From assembly GCA_910576785.1 (NCBI GenBank), contig CAJTJG010000003.1, positions 1 through 38,309 of the forward strand: DNA of 38,309 bases, in the 5' to 3' direction. The notes beneath the pieces were generated by a model. The model did no database searches, had not been told where the DNA came from, and saw only the letters and a program-made list of their open reading frames with translations. The translations under genes were made by a program, and so were the position numbers. Shown piece after piece: positions 25,485 through 33,301 of this stretch. Source of the DNA: an uncultured Duncaniella sp. Its GTDB lineage: Bacteria > Bacteroidota > Bacteroidia > Bacteroidales > Muribaculaceae. Position 1 is the stretch's first letter. Each line of letters starts with the position of its first letter.

Positions 25485-27113
25485 TCAGCGGTCGATGTCG
25501 GGGACGATATAGTCCATCGATCCACCGATGGTGATGAGGTCGGCTATCTTCTGTCCGCGTGTGATGTGGTCCACCACTGCAGCGGCGGGTAGACAGGGGG
25601 GCGCGATCTTGAGGCGGTAGGGGCTTGCGGTGCCGTCGCTCTCGAGATATATGCCGAATGTGCCGCGGCATCCCTCCACCATCTTGAACCAATGGCCTGC
25701 GGGGAGCTTGAGCACCTTGGGAACCTTGACGCAGTACTCTCCGTCGGGAATATTGTCGATGAGCTGTGCTATGATCTTGGCGCTCTGGACCATCTCGTCC
25801 ATGCGCACCTTGAAGCGTGCCATGGAGTCGCCTTCGTGGCGCACCACTTCCTCGAAGTCAAGTTCGCCGTAGATGCTGTAGGGGTGGAGCTTGCGCACAT
25901 CGCATGCCCATCCGGAGGCACGTCCGTTGGGACCGGTGACAGCCCAGGAGATGGCATCCTCACGTGAGAGCACGCCTACGCCCTCCATACGGTCGCGGGC
26001 TATGACGTTGCCGGTGAATATTTTGTTGTACTCGGCGATATTGCGTGGCAGCACGTCGAGCAGGGCGTGTACATCCTTCACGAAGTCGGGGTGAAGATCC
26101 TGCATCACGCCGCCGATGCAGTCGTAGTTGAATGTCATGCGGGCGCCGCAGGTGCGCTCCATGATGTCAAGTATCTGCTCGCGCACACGCAGTGTGTAGA
26201 AGAGCATCGTTGTTGCGCCGAGGTCCATGCAGTATGTGCCGATGAAGAGGCAGTGGGAGGCTATGCGCGAGAGCTCGTCCATGAGCACGCGGATCACCTG
26301 TGCGCGGCGGGATATCTGTATGCCGGCGGCCTCCTCGATGGTCAGACACAGACCGTGGTGGTAGTTGTGGGCCGAGAAGTAGTCGAGACGGTCCATGAAG
26401 TGGAGTGTCTGCGGATATGTGAGTCCCTCGCATATCTTCTCGACTCCGCGGTGGATATATCCCAGATATATGTCGATCTTCTGGATGATCTCACCGTCGA
26501 CGGCTGTGCGGAAACGGAGCACACCGTGGGTGGCGGGGTGCTGCGGGCCGATGTTGACCACGAAGTCCTCGGGCTGGAATATGCGGCGCTCCTCCTTGAC
26601 GATCTTGCCGTCGCGCTCCACCCACATGTCGGTGAAGTCGGTCTGGCGCTCGTTCTCGATGGATACGGGGTTGATATTGGGATCGTCGTTGTAGTCCTTG
26701 CGCAGGGGGTAGCCTTTCCAGTCGATGTTGAGGAAGAGGCGGCGCATGTCGGGATTGTTGACGAAGATAATGCCGAAATAGTCGTAGACCTCGCGCTCAT
26801 AGATTGTGGCGATGGACCAGAGGTCATGGACGGAGTGGACGAAAGGCTTCTCGCGGTCGCCGGTGGCCATTACCTTGACAGAGATGCAGGCGTTGGTGGC
26901 GGTGGCGGAGAGTTCGTAGATGCAACCGAGGCCCTGCTCCTTCCAGTCCATGCCCACGATTGTGATGAGGAAGTCAAAACCGAGGTCGTGGCGCAGAGTG
27001 TGGGCCAGGTCGTGCCATTTTTCATCGGGGATTGTTATCTCCGTGACGGCGGCATCAGGGGCGAAGGTGGCTTCGGGAAACAGTTTGGAAATCTTTTCCT
27101 TTATATCGGCCAT
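25485..27113 (-). CDS. nuoCD: Fused NADH-quinone oxidoreductase-type subunit C/D
   Basis: The 542-residue fusion has a NuoC domain (about 1-150; IYEREVYDYFGI, MRRLFLNIDWKGYPLRKDY) and a NuoD domain (about 165-542). NuoD carries the quinone-site histidine in GPQHPATHGVLRF and the tyrosine in MDRLDYFSAHNYHHG. The fused form is standard in Bacteroidetes and enterobacteria. There is a 40-bp gap to nuoB and 63 bp to nuoH. Confidence 0.96.
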   Translation of the reverse strand: MADIKEKISKLFPEATFAPDAAVTEITIPDEKWHDLAHTLRHDLGFDFLITIVGMDWKEQGLGCIYELSATATNACISVKVMATGDREKPFVHSVHDLWSIATIYEREVYDYFGIIFVNNPDMRRLFLNIDWKGYPLRKDYNDDPNINPVSIENERQTDFTDMWVERDGKIVKEERRIFQPEDFVVNIGPQHPATHGVLRFRTAVDGEIIQKIDIYLGYIHRGVEKICEGLTYPQTLHFMDRLDYFSAHNYHHGLCLTIEEAAGIQISRRAQVIRVLMDELSRIASHCLFIGTYCMDLGATTMLFYTLRVREQILDIMERTCGARMTFNYDCIGGVMQDLHPDFVKDVHALLDVLPRNIAEYNKIFTGNVIARDRMEGVGVLSREDAISWAVTGPNGRASGWACDVRKLHPYSIYGELDFEEVVRHEGDSMARFKVRMDEMVQSAKIIAQLIDNIPDGEYCVKVPKVLKLPAGHWFKMVEGCRGTFGIYLESDGTASPYRLKIAPPCLPAAAVVDHITRGQKIADLITIGGSMDYIVPDIDR

Positions 27114-27153
27114 TATATTGATGTGTGATGATGATACAATGAAAGTGATGAAA

Positions 27154-27762
27154 TCAGTCGTTTACTCCTTCCACGGGGTGAGCGGCAAGAAATTCCTTCT
27201 GGCTTTCCTGACGGTTTACGCCACCGAAGAACTTCTCCACCTTGATCTTGCGCGAGAGCTGCATGATGCCGTAGATCATGGCCTCGGGACGTGGGGGACA
27301 GCCGGGGACAAAGACATCGACGGGTACGATGTCCTCGATGCCCATGGCCACATGATAGCTTTTCTTGAAGGGGCCGCCTGAGATGGCGCAGCTGCCGCAT
27401 GCGATGACGTATTTGGGCTCGGCGAGCTGGTCGTAGAGGCGGCGGAATACGGGCACCATCCTGTGGACGATGGTTCCGGCCACCATCATGAAGTCGGCCT
27501 GGCGGGGCGAGGCTCGCGCCACTTCCCAGCCAAAGCGGGCCATGTCATAGCGGGCCGCGCCGAGCGACACAAATTCGATGCCGCAGCAACTGGTGGCGAA
27601 AGTGAGAGGCCAGATAGAGTTAGACCGCCCCCAGTTGATAAGTTTGTCGAGGCTGCCCACGATGACGTTGGTGCCCGACTCCTGAAGCTCCTTGACGAGC
27701 TTCTCGATATATTCGTTGTCTTTCCATGCCTCGTAGGGCATGCCTTGCGTTGTTACTTCCAT
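27154..27762 (-). CDS. nuoB: NADH-quinone oxidoreductase-type subunit B
   Basis: The 202-residue protein carries the terminal 4Fe-4S cluster N2. The ligands are the tandem C59-C60 (ATSCCGIEF), C125 (ACGSCAISGG) and C155 (VPGCPPRPEA). It hands electrons to the quinone. It overlaps the end of nuoA by 10 bases, indicating coupled translation. Confidence 0.96.
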   Translation of the reverse strand: MEVTTQGMPYEAWKDNEYIEKLVKELQESGTNVIVGSLDKLINWGRSNSIWPLTFATSCCGIEFVSLGAARYDMARFGWEVARASPRQADFMMVAGTIVHRMVPVFRRLYDQLAEPKYVIACGSCAISGGPFKKSYHVAMGIEDIVPVDVFVPGCPPRPEAMIYGIMQLSRKIKVEKFFGGVNRQESQKEFLAAHPVEGVND

Positions 27763-28121
27763 TCAAGAGCTCCTTTCCGCCAGGCATAGACGAGGCCCAG
27801 CACTATGATGCCGAAAAATACTGCGATTGCCGTGAGTCCCTGTGTGCCGAGTTCGTGTACTCTCACAGCCCAGGGGTAGAGGAATACTGTCTCGACGTCA
27901 AACATCAGGAAGAGGATGGCAAAAAGATAATATCCCACCTTGAACTGAGCCATTGACTCGCCTCGGGTAGGGATACCACATTCGTAAGCCTCGCCTTTCT
28001 GGGGGTTGAACGAGCGGGGTGAGATCAACCCGGCGAGCCAAAGCGCGACGGCCACGAGGGCGACACCTGTCAGAAGGGCCACCACCGCGAGGGTCGCATT
28101 TTGAATTGCTAATGCTATCAT
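27753..28121 (-). CDS. nuoA: NADH-quinone oxidoreductase-type subunit A
   Basis: The 122-residue, three-helix subunit has the conserved KGEAYECGIPTRGESMAQF loop with its cysteine and the MFDVETVFLYPWAV helix. It is the first gene of the nuo-atp array. A -7 box lies about 100 bp upstream (28223-28230). Confidence 0.95.
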   Translation of the reverse strand: MIALAIQNATLAVVALLTGVALVAVALWLAGLISPRSFNPQKGEAYECGIPTRGESMAQFKVGYYLFAILFLMFDVETVFLYPWAVRVHELGTQGLTAIAVFFGIIVLGLVYAWRKGALEWK

Positions 28122-28222
28122 ATGTTGAATTTATCGTGATCTTTCGGGCTTAATGCCTTGATTGGTAAATCATTGGATGATGTGCGGAGAAATCCCTCCG
28201 GCACAGGGCGCAAAATGCAGTG

Positions 28223-28261
28223 CAAATATACGAAAATCTTTCGGAAAAACCGAAAGATTTT
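28223..28261 (-). promoter_or_regulatory. Candidate promoter of the nuo-atp array with an overlapping perfect dyad
   Basis: The minus strand has TATATTTG (28223-28230), a match to TAnnTTTG, about 100 bp upstream of nuoA. No clean TTG is seen at -33. Directly upstream of the -7 box lies a perfect 12-bp inverted repeat, AAAATCTTTCGG (28233-28244) and CCGAAAGATTTT (28250-28261), separated by five A. It covers the -10 to -35 interval, where a repressor or activator would bind. It can also be read as a hairpin with a following T run on the plus strand, so a terminator role is possible. Confidence 0.5.
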
Positions 28262-28305
28262 TTAACGAGATGCACATTGAAAATAATGTGGAAAGTTGGG
28301 AAAAG

Positions 28306-28404
28306 AAAACAGACATAAGGGGGACAAAAGAAACGGGTGGGGTTTTGAATGACGGGTGGTCATTTGATCCATGTGTTTCTTTTGTCCCCCTTATGCCTGT
28401 TTTT
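28306..28404. terminator. Long palindrome (copy A) after the secreted-protein gene
   Basis: Left arm 28306-28334 pairs with right arm 28375-28404 over about 27 bp with one mismatch (core GGGGGACAAAAGAAAC and GTTTCTTTTGTCCCCC); the loop contains a further small stem (ATGAC/GTCAT). T-rich tracts follow the stem on both strands. It begins 42 bp past the stop of the 28446-30122 gene. With the 12-bp dyad at 28233-28261 it accounts for most of the 324-bp gap before nuoA; the rest shows nothing else. Confidence 0.65.
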
Positions 28405-28445
28405 TTATGCCCCTTTTGCGGGGATGTGGGGCGGGAGTAGCTGTG

Positions 28446-30122
28446 TTATCTTACCACGATCTTGCGGATGTCGCTGCCCTGGCGGCGGATCACTACGGAA
28501 CCGGCGGCGGGGTTGTCGATGCGTATGCCCTGGAGATTGAAGTACTCTACGGGGGCGTTGTTGCCGGCGGCCTCGATGTTGGTGATGGAGCTGGAACCGT
28601 CAACAAATTCGATGGTCTTTGTCTCGCTGCGCTTGCCGTTCTTCTCGGCATATACGTGAAGTATGCCGGGCTCGGTGATGGTGATGGGCGTTCCGTCGTG
28701 GAGGTTGAAGCCGTCGCGGTCATCAGCCTCTGCTTCGGCAGCCTGGAGGGGTGCATTGGCTTTCACAAACTTGTGCCAGATGTCGGCATCGGCATGCGAG
28801 AGGTTGATGGTCACTGAGTTGTTGTAGTCGCCGAGCATGTAGCTGGTGATCTCGGGCTCGAATCCATCGAATTCGATGGTCGGGATCTCGGGGGCGGCAA
28901 CTTCCTCGTCAGCCTCGTAGAAGATCACGAGTTTGGTCACTGACATGGATTTTGTTCCATTGGGACGGATGGCGAAGTTTCTGACGCCATCGGGGATGAT
29001 GTAGGTGTTCTCACCCTTTGCAAGTGTCTCCACAGGGTTCTCGGTGGCCTCGGCCGGGCTTGTGTAGGGCACATCGGAAGTGAAGATATCTACATTGGCG
29101 GAAGTCTCGATGATGAATTTGACTGGGTGGTATCCCTCTTTGGTGTTTACGGCAAGGCCGGAGTTGACGCCATTATCGTTACCGCGGTTCCATTGGATCT
29201 TGCCTGAGTTGTTGGATGCTACGATGAAGTAGTCGGCGTAGGTTGACGATGCATCGTAGGCTGTGTAGCTTGTGGCTGTGAAACCTTCGAAGAATCCGGT
29301 TGTGATCTCGTCGAGGAGGACGGTGCGGTCATTGACGGTAACGGTACATGTAGCGGAGCCGGCCTTGAAGGCGTCTGTAGCTTCGGTTGTGGCGGTGATT
29401 GTGGTTGTGCCCATGGCTGTGAATGACACAATGCCGTTTTCGTCAACGGTGAAGGCCTCGTTGCTCGAGGTGTAGACCACGGGAGCGTCGGTGTCTTTTG
29501 TCAGACCGAGATCGATAGTGTTGGTGTCGTTGACGTCAACCTCGTAGGCTTCCTGAGCGAAAGCGAGGTTGGCGGGAGCGAGGACAGGGGCATTCTCGGA
29601 GTATGACTCCCAGGAGAGGTTCCAGATGGAGACGCGGTCCTTGTTTTTAGAGGAATTGTTTGTCGGGCATAGGTTTTTTATCTGGATATAGAATTCACCT
29701 TCCCATGCGATGTCCTCATATGTGTATGTGTAGATCTCCTTGGTTGTTACGGAGGTATTCTCGAGAGTTTTCTTTTCTACAAGGATGTTATCTTTGTCAA
29801 AAATGCTTACTTCGAGTTTTACGCCATTACTTTCAGAGAATGTGTTGGTGTAGTTGAATGACAGTGAATTGATGCCATCGGCGAGCAGCGGTGATTTGAT
29901 CTCACCTACTGCTGATGTCTTGCCGTTGAGGGTAGGGGCGATGGTGCCATCGATAGATACGAGTGCGGCGTTCTTGGCTGTCCATCCGGCGGTGGATGTT
30001 CTGGTGGTGTATGAGCCATTGGCATCGCCCATTGTCTCGAAATCAGCCGAATTGGTTTGGGCAAGAATGCTTACCCCCCCCATTAACATGCAGAATGTCA
30101 ATGAGATAATTGATTTTCTCAT
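28446..30122 (-). CDS. Secreted multidomain protein with Ig-like repeat and C-terminal EYFNLQG tag
   Basis: The protein has 558 residues from the ATG at 30122, which gives a good signal peptide (MRKSIISLTFCMLMGGVSILAQ); an upstream in-frame extension to 30245 crosses the promoter and is rejected. Residues about 25-180 look like a beta-sandwich (DFETMGDANGSY start). About 185-270 resembles a BIG2/Ig-like module (FTVDENGIVSFTAMGTTTIT). A second beta domain follows (to about 420), then an acidic linker. The last 35 residues, EYFNLQGIRIDNPAAG through IRKIVVR, match the short C-terminal tag seen on many exported Bacteroidales proteins and resemble a type IX sorting signal. No catalytic motif was found. 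It has its own promoter at 30158-30187. Confidence 0.75.
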   Translation of the reverse strand: MRKSIISLTFCMLMGGVSILAQTNSADFETMGDANGSYTTRTSTAGWTAKNAALVSIDGTIAPTLNGKTSAVGEIKSPLLADGINSLSFNYTNTFSESNGVKLEVSIFDKDNILVEKKTLENTSVTTKEIYTYTYEDIAWEGEFYIQIKNLCPTNNSSKNKDRVSIWNLSWESYSENAPVLAPANLAFAQEAYEVDVNDTNTIDLGLTKDTDAPVVYTSSNEAFTVDENGIVSFTAMGTTTITATTEATDAFKAGSATCTVTVNDRTVLLDEITTGFFEGFTATSYTAYDASSTYADYFIVASNNSGKIQWNRGNDNGVNSGLAVNTKEGYHPVKFIIETSANVDIFTSDVPYTSPAEATENPVETLAKGENTYIIPDGVRNFAIRPNGTKSMSVTKLVIFYEADEEVAAPEIPTIEFDGFEPEITSYMLGDYNNSVTINLSHADADIWHKFVKANAPLQAAEAEADDRDGFNLHDGTPITITEPGILHVYAEKNGKRSETKTIEFVDGSSSITNIEAAGNNAPVEYFNLQGIRIDNPAAGSVVIRRQGSDIRKIVVR

Positions 30123-30157
30123 AAGTTGGTTAGATGATTGGTTAAAAAAGATTGTTA

Positions 30158-30187
30158 CAAAGATACGGTTTATTGTGCGGTGTTCAA
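30158..30187 (-). promoter_or_regulatory. Promoter of the secreted-protein gene
   Basis: On the minus strand: TTG (30185-30187), 19-base spacer, TATCTTTG (30158-30165). This is an excellent match to the Bacteroidetes consensus. The expected start is near 30151, leaving a leader of about 29 nt to the ATG at 30122, which supports that start codon. Confidence 0.75.
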
Positions 30188-30263
30188 GTTTTATTTTGAG
30201 AATTTTGCTATTATTAACAATTGCTATGCGGGATGATACGGCCAATGTGTCAAAATATAGAGG

Positions 30264-30406
30264 GATACAAAAGGATAAAGAAAGGACAAAAGTGACAGAT
30301 ATTAATTATTTGTGTGATAATTAATTATGTTCTGTCGCTTTTGTCCTTTCTTTGTCCTTTTGTATCTTTCTGTCAATTATGACATAGCCTCTGTCAATTA
30401 TGGCAG
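30264..30406. terminator. Long palindrome (copy B) plus two small hairpins after truA
   Basis: The arms run from 30264 (GATACAAAAGG...) to 30366 (...CCTTTTGTATC). About 36 bp of each arm pair with few mismatches, including AAAGGACAAAAGTGACAGA opposite TCTGTCGCTTTTGTCCTTT, around an AT-rich centre. Next to it are TGTCA/TGACA (30371-30384) and CTGTCA/TGGCAG (30391-30406). The palindrome begins 46 bp past the truA stop. It is the intact relative of the half copy at 682-740. Confidence 0.7.
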
Positions 30407-30411
30407 CGTGG

Positions 30412-31173
30412 CTATTCGGGATATGTAACGTCCCAGAGATATAGAGCCTGCGGTGGCATGGAAGTGCCTGCAGCACACCGGTCACGGCGCTCTATGATGG
30501 CCGCGAAATCGTCCACCGATAGCTTGCCGCGTCCCACATCGACAAGGGTGCCCACCACGGCGCGGACCATATTGCGCAGAAAGCGGTCAGCCGTTATGAT
30601 GAATACCCATGCCTCGGTGTCGGGATCGGGGAGGGCCACGCGATGCCACTGGGCATGAGTCACCTTGCAGATGTTGGTCTTGGCATCGGTGTGGAGCTTG
30701 GCAAAGGAGGTGAAATCGGATGTGGTGAGCAGTAGCTGTGCGGCGCGGTTCATCATCTCATAGTCGAGCCCCTGCGGAGCGCGCCACGACAACGGGTAGA
30801 GAAACGGCGACTTGCCGCACACGGCGTAGTAGTGATAAGTACGCGATGTGGCATCGAAACGGGCATGGAGTCCGGGGTCCACCTCATATACATCGTGGAT
30901 GGCTATATCGCGTCCTACGAGCGAGTTGAGCGCTCCCACCAGCCGTTCGGCGGGTAGGGGTAGGGGTGTGTCGGTGTCGAAATGGGCCACCATCATGCGT
31001 GCGTTCACCCCGGCATCGGTGCGGCCGGCGCCTACTATCTTCATGGGTGAGCGGAGCACCTTGGAGAGGGCGGCCTCGATGACCTCCTGCACGGATATGG
31101 CTCCCGGCTGGCACTGCCATCCGTGGAAAGGCTCCCCGCGGTAGGACAGCCGCATGAAGTAGCGGTGTGCCAT
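30412..31173 (-). CDS. truA: tRNA pseudouridine synthase A
   Basis: The 253-residue enzyme makes pseudouridine at positions 38-40 of the tRNA anticodon arm. The catalytic aspartate is D53 in VGAGRTDAGVNARM. Other family segments are present: FHGWQCQPGAISVQE, DATSRTYHYY, DFTSFAKLHTD and FLRNMVRAVVGTLVDVGRG. Its ATG overlaps the speA stop codon (ATGA at 31170-31173), so it is translated in tandem with speA. Confidence 0.96.
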   Translation of the reverse strand: MAHRYFMRLSYRGEPFHGWQCQPGAISVQEVIEAALSKVLRSPMKIVGAGRTDAGVNARMMVAHFDTDTPLPLPAERLVGALNSLVGRDIAIHDVYEVDPGLHARFDATSRTYHYYAVCGKSPFLYPLSWRAPQGLDYEMMNRAAQLLLTTSDFTSFAKLHTDAKTNICKVTHAQWHRVALPDPDTEAWVFIITADRFLRNMVRAVVGTLVDVGRGKLSVDDFAAIIERRDRCAAGTSMPPQALYLWDVTYPE

Positions 31174-33074
31174 CAGTCCTTTTCTATATAGGTGTAGCCG
31201 TAGAGGCCGGAGCGGTAGTTGCTGAGGAATTCGCGGCCCTCCTCGGGCGAGATCTTACCCTCTTTCATGGAGGCTGTCACCCATGCCTCTACGTTGCGCA
31301 CGAGCTTCTTGGGGTTGAACTGCACGTAGTCGAGCACGTCGGCCACGGTCTCGCCGTCGATGATACGGTCTATCTCATAGCGGTCCTTGTAGACGGAGAT
31401 GTGTACGGCGTTTGTGTCGCCGAACAGATTGTGCATGTCGCCGAGTATCTCCTGATATGCTCCCACGAGGAATACGCCGAGATAATATGGTTCATTCTGC
31501 TTGACCGGATGCACGGGGAGTGATGAGACGGTACCGCCGGTGTTGGATATGAAGTTGGCTATCTTGCCGTCGGAGTCGCAGGTGATGTCCTGGAGGGTGC
31601 ATGTGCGTGACGGACGCTCGTCGAGACGCGACAGGGGGATGATGGGAAACACCTGGTCGATGGCCCATGAGTCGGTGAGCGACTGGAAGAGCGAGAAGTT
31701 GCAGAAATACTTGTCGGGCACCATCTTGATGACTTTTCTAAGCTCCTCGGGGGCGTGTTTCATCTCGGCGGCGATATCGCCTACCTCGCGTGCCACTGAC
31801 CAGAAGAGCTCCTCGATCTGGGCGCGTGTGCGCAGGTCGAGCAGACCGAGGCTGAACAGGTCGAGCGCTTCCTCGCGTATCTGGAGCGCGTCGTGCCAGC
31901 TCTCGAGCGATGTCTGCTGGTCGAGCTTGTCCCATATGGCATAGAGCTCGCGCACGAGTTCGTGGTCGCTCTCGTCCACATCCTTCGACTCCTTCCAGAG
32001 AGGCAGATGTGTGGTCTCGAGCACTTCGAACACGAGCACCGAATGATGGGCTGTGAGCGATCGTCCGCTCTCGTTGATGATGTTGGGCTGCGGCAGATTG
32101 TTTTTCTCGCATGCGTCCACGATGGCCGACACGGCATCGTTGGCATACTCCTGTATGGAGTAGTTCATTGACGATCCGGAGGCGGGGTTGCGGGTGCCGT
32201 CGTAGTCCACGCCGAGTCCACCGCCGATATCCATGAATTCCACTCCGAAGCCCATGTTGCAGAGCTGTACGTAGAATTGCGTGGCCTCGCGCAGGGCGTT
32301 CTTGATACGGCGTATCTTGGTGATCTGGCTGCCTATGTGGAAGTGGATGAGTTTGAGGCAATTGCTCATCTTGTTGCGTTCCAGATAGTCGAGCGCCTCG
32401 AGGAGCTCGGAGGAGTTGAGGCCGAATTTCGACTGGTCGCCGCCGCTGGTCTCCCATTTTCCGGATCCCGAGGACGCGAGCTTGATGCGTATGCCTATGT
32501 TTGGCTCGATGTTCATGCGCCGGGCCACTTCGGATATGATGCGGAGCTCATTGAGTTTTTCCACCACTATATATATGCGGCGGCCCATCTTCTGGGCCAG
32601 GAGGGCCAGCTCGATGAAGGTCTTGTCCTTGTAGCCGTTGCAGATTATGAGGGCGTTTTCCTTGATGTTGGTGGCGAGGACGGCATGGAGCTCGGGTTTG
32701 GATCCGGCTTCGAGTCCGATGTTGAACTTCTCGCCGTGCGATACTATCTCCTCTACCACCGGACGCATCTGGTTGACCTTGATGGGGTAGATGATATAGT
32801 TCTTAGCCTTGTAGTTGTACTGCTCTGAAGCCTGGGCGAAACAGTTGGATATCTTCTCGATGCGGTTGTCGAGTATGTCGGGGAAGCGCAGAAGTACGGG
32901 CGAGGTGATATCTCTCACCTGCAGTTCGTCCATGACTTCACGGAGGTCAACGGATGCGTAACCCTCTCTGGGTGTTACGGATACGTTGCCTTTTTCGTTG
33001 ATGGAGAAGTACTTGCGACCCCATCCATGAATGTTGTACAGCTCTGCGCTGTCCTCAATGCGCCATCTTCTCAT
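31173..33074 (-). CDS. speA: Biosynthetic arginine decarboxylase SpeA
   Basis: The 633-residue PLP enzyme of fold type III converts arginine to agmatine, the first step of polyamine synthesis by the agmatine route. The PLP lysine is K99 in IIYPIKVNQ; the glycine loop is MDIGGGLGVDYDGT; the C-terminal active-site cysteine lies in LQDITCDSDG. The protein starts at MRRWRIEDSAELYNIHGWG, typical of SpeA. It is co-translated with truA. No agmatine-processing gene is in the window. Confidence 0.95.
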   Translation of the reverse strand: MRRWRIEDSAELYNIHGWGRKYFSINEKGNVSVTPREGYASVDLREVMDELQVRDITSPVLLRFPDILDNRIEKISNCFAQASEQYNYKAKNYIIYPIKVNQMRPVVEEIVSHGEKFNIGLEAGSKPELHAVLATNIKENALIICNGYKDKTFIELALLAQKMGRRIYIVVEKLNELRIISEVARRMNIEPNIGIRIKLASSGSGKWETSGGDQSKFGLNSSELLEALDYLERNKMSNCLKLIHFHIGSQITKIRRIKNALREATQFYVQLCNMGFGVEFMDIGGGLGVDYDGTRNPASGSSMNYSIQEYANDAVSAIVDACEKNNLPQPNIINESGRSLTAHHSVLVFEVLETTHLPLWKESKDVDESDHELVRELYAIWDKLDQQTSLESWHDALQIREEALDLFSLGLLDLRTRAQIEELFWSVAREVGDIAAEMKHAPEELRKVIKMVPDKYFCNFSLFQSLTDSWAIDQVFPIIPLSRLDERPSRTCTLQDITCDSDGKIANFISNTGGTVSSLPVHPVKQNEPYYLGVFLVGAYQEILGDMHNLFGDTNAVHISVYKDRYEIDRIIDGETVADVLDYVQFNPKKLVRNVEAWVTASMKEGKISPEEGREFLSNYRSGLYGYTYIEKD

Positions 33075-33109
33075 TAGGCAGTAAATAGTTTTAGGGTGAA
33101 ATTAGCAAG

Positions 33110-33117
33110 CAAAGTTA
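33110..33117 (-). promoter_or_regulatory. -7 box of the speA-truA promoter
   Basis: The minus strand reads TAACTTTG (TAnnTTTG), about 36 bp upstream of the speA ATG. No TTG lies 19-21 bases further upstream, so the -33 element is weak or absent. Confidence 0.5.
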
Positions 33118-33178
33118 CAAAAAATAATCCAATATCGTGAGTCAGTGGTTGAAATATGTCGTGACGTCAATGTATGAT

Positions 33179-33237
33179 GATAAAGAAAGGACAGAAGTGA
33201 CGGAGCTTGTGGTTCCGTGTCACTTCTGTCCTTTATC
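33179..33237. terminator. Long palindrome (copy C) after rpsA
   Basis: GATAAAGAAAGGACAGAAG... (33179-33204) pairs with ...CTTCTGTCCTTTATC (33214-33237) over about 24 bp with a small bulge and a short loop. It begins 65 bp past the rpsA stop and is followed on the minus strand by CTTTCTTTATC, fitting a transcript end. It shares the GGACA[AG]AAG core with copies A, B and D. Confidence 0.7.
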
Positions 33238-33301
33238 TGATCTTCTGTATCCTTATTGTGGATGCAGACTCATGCCGGGCGATATGTCCCGGCAGAGGGA
33301 A

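Noticed and set aside
30123..30245. 41-codon N-terminal extension of the secreted protein
   Set aside because: It crosses the promoter boxes (30158-30187), and the signal peptide begins at the ATG at 30122.
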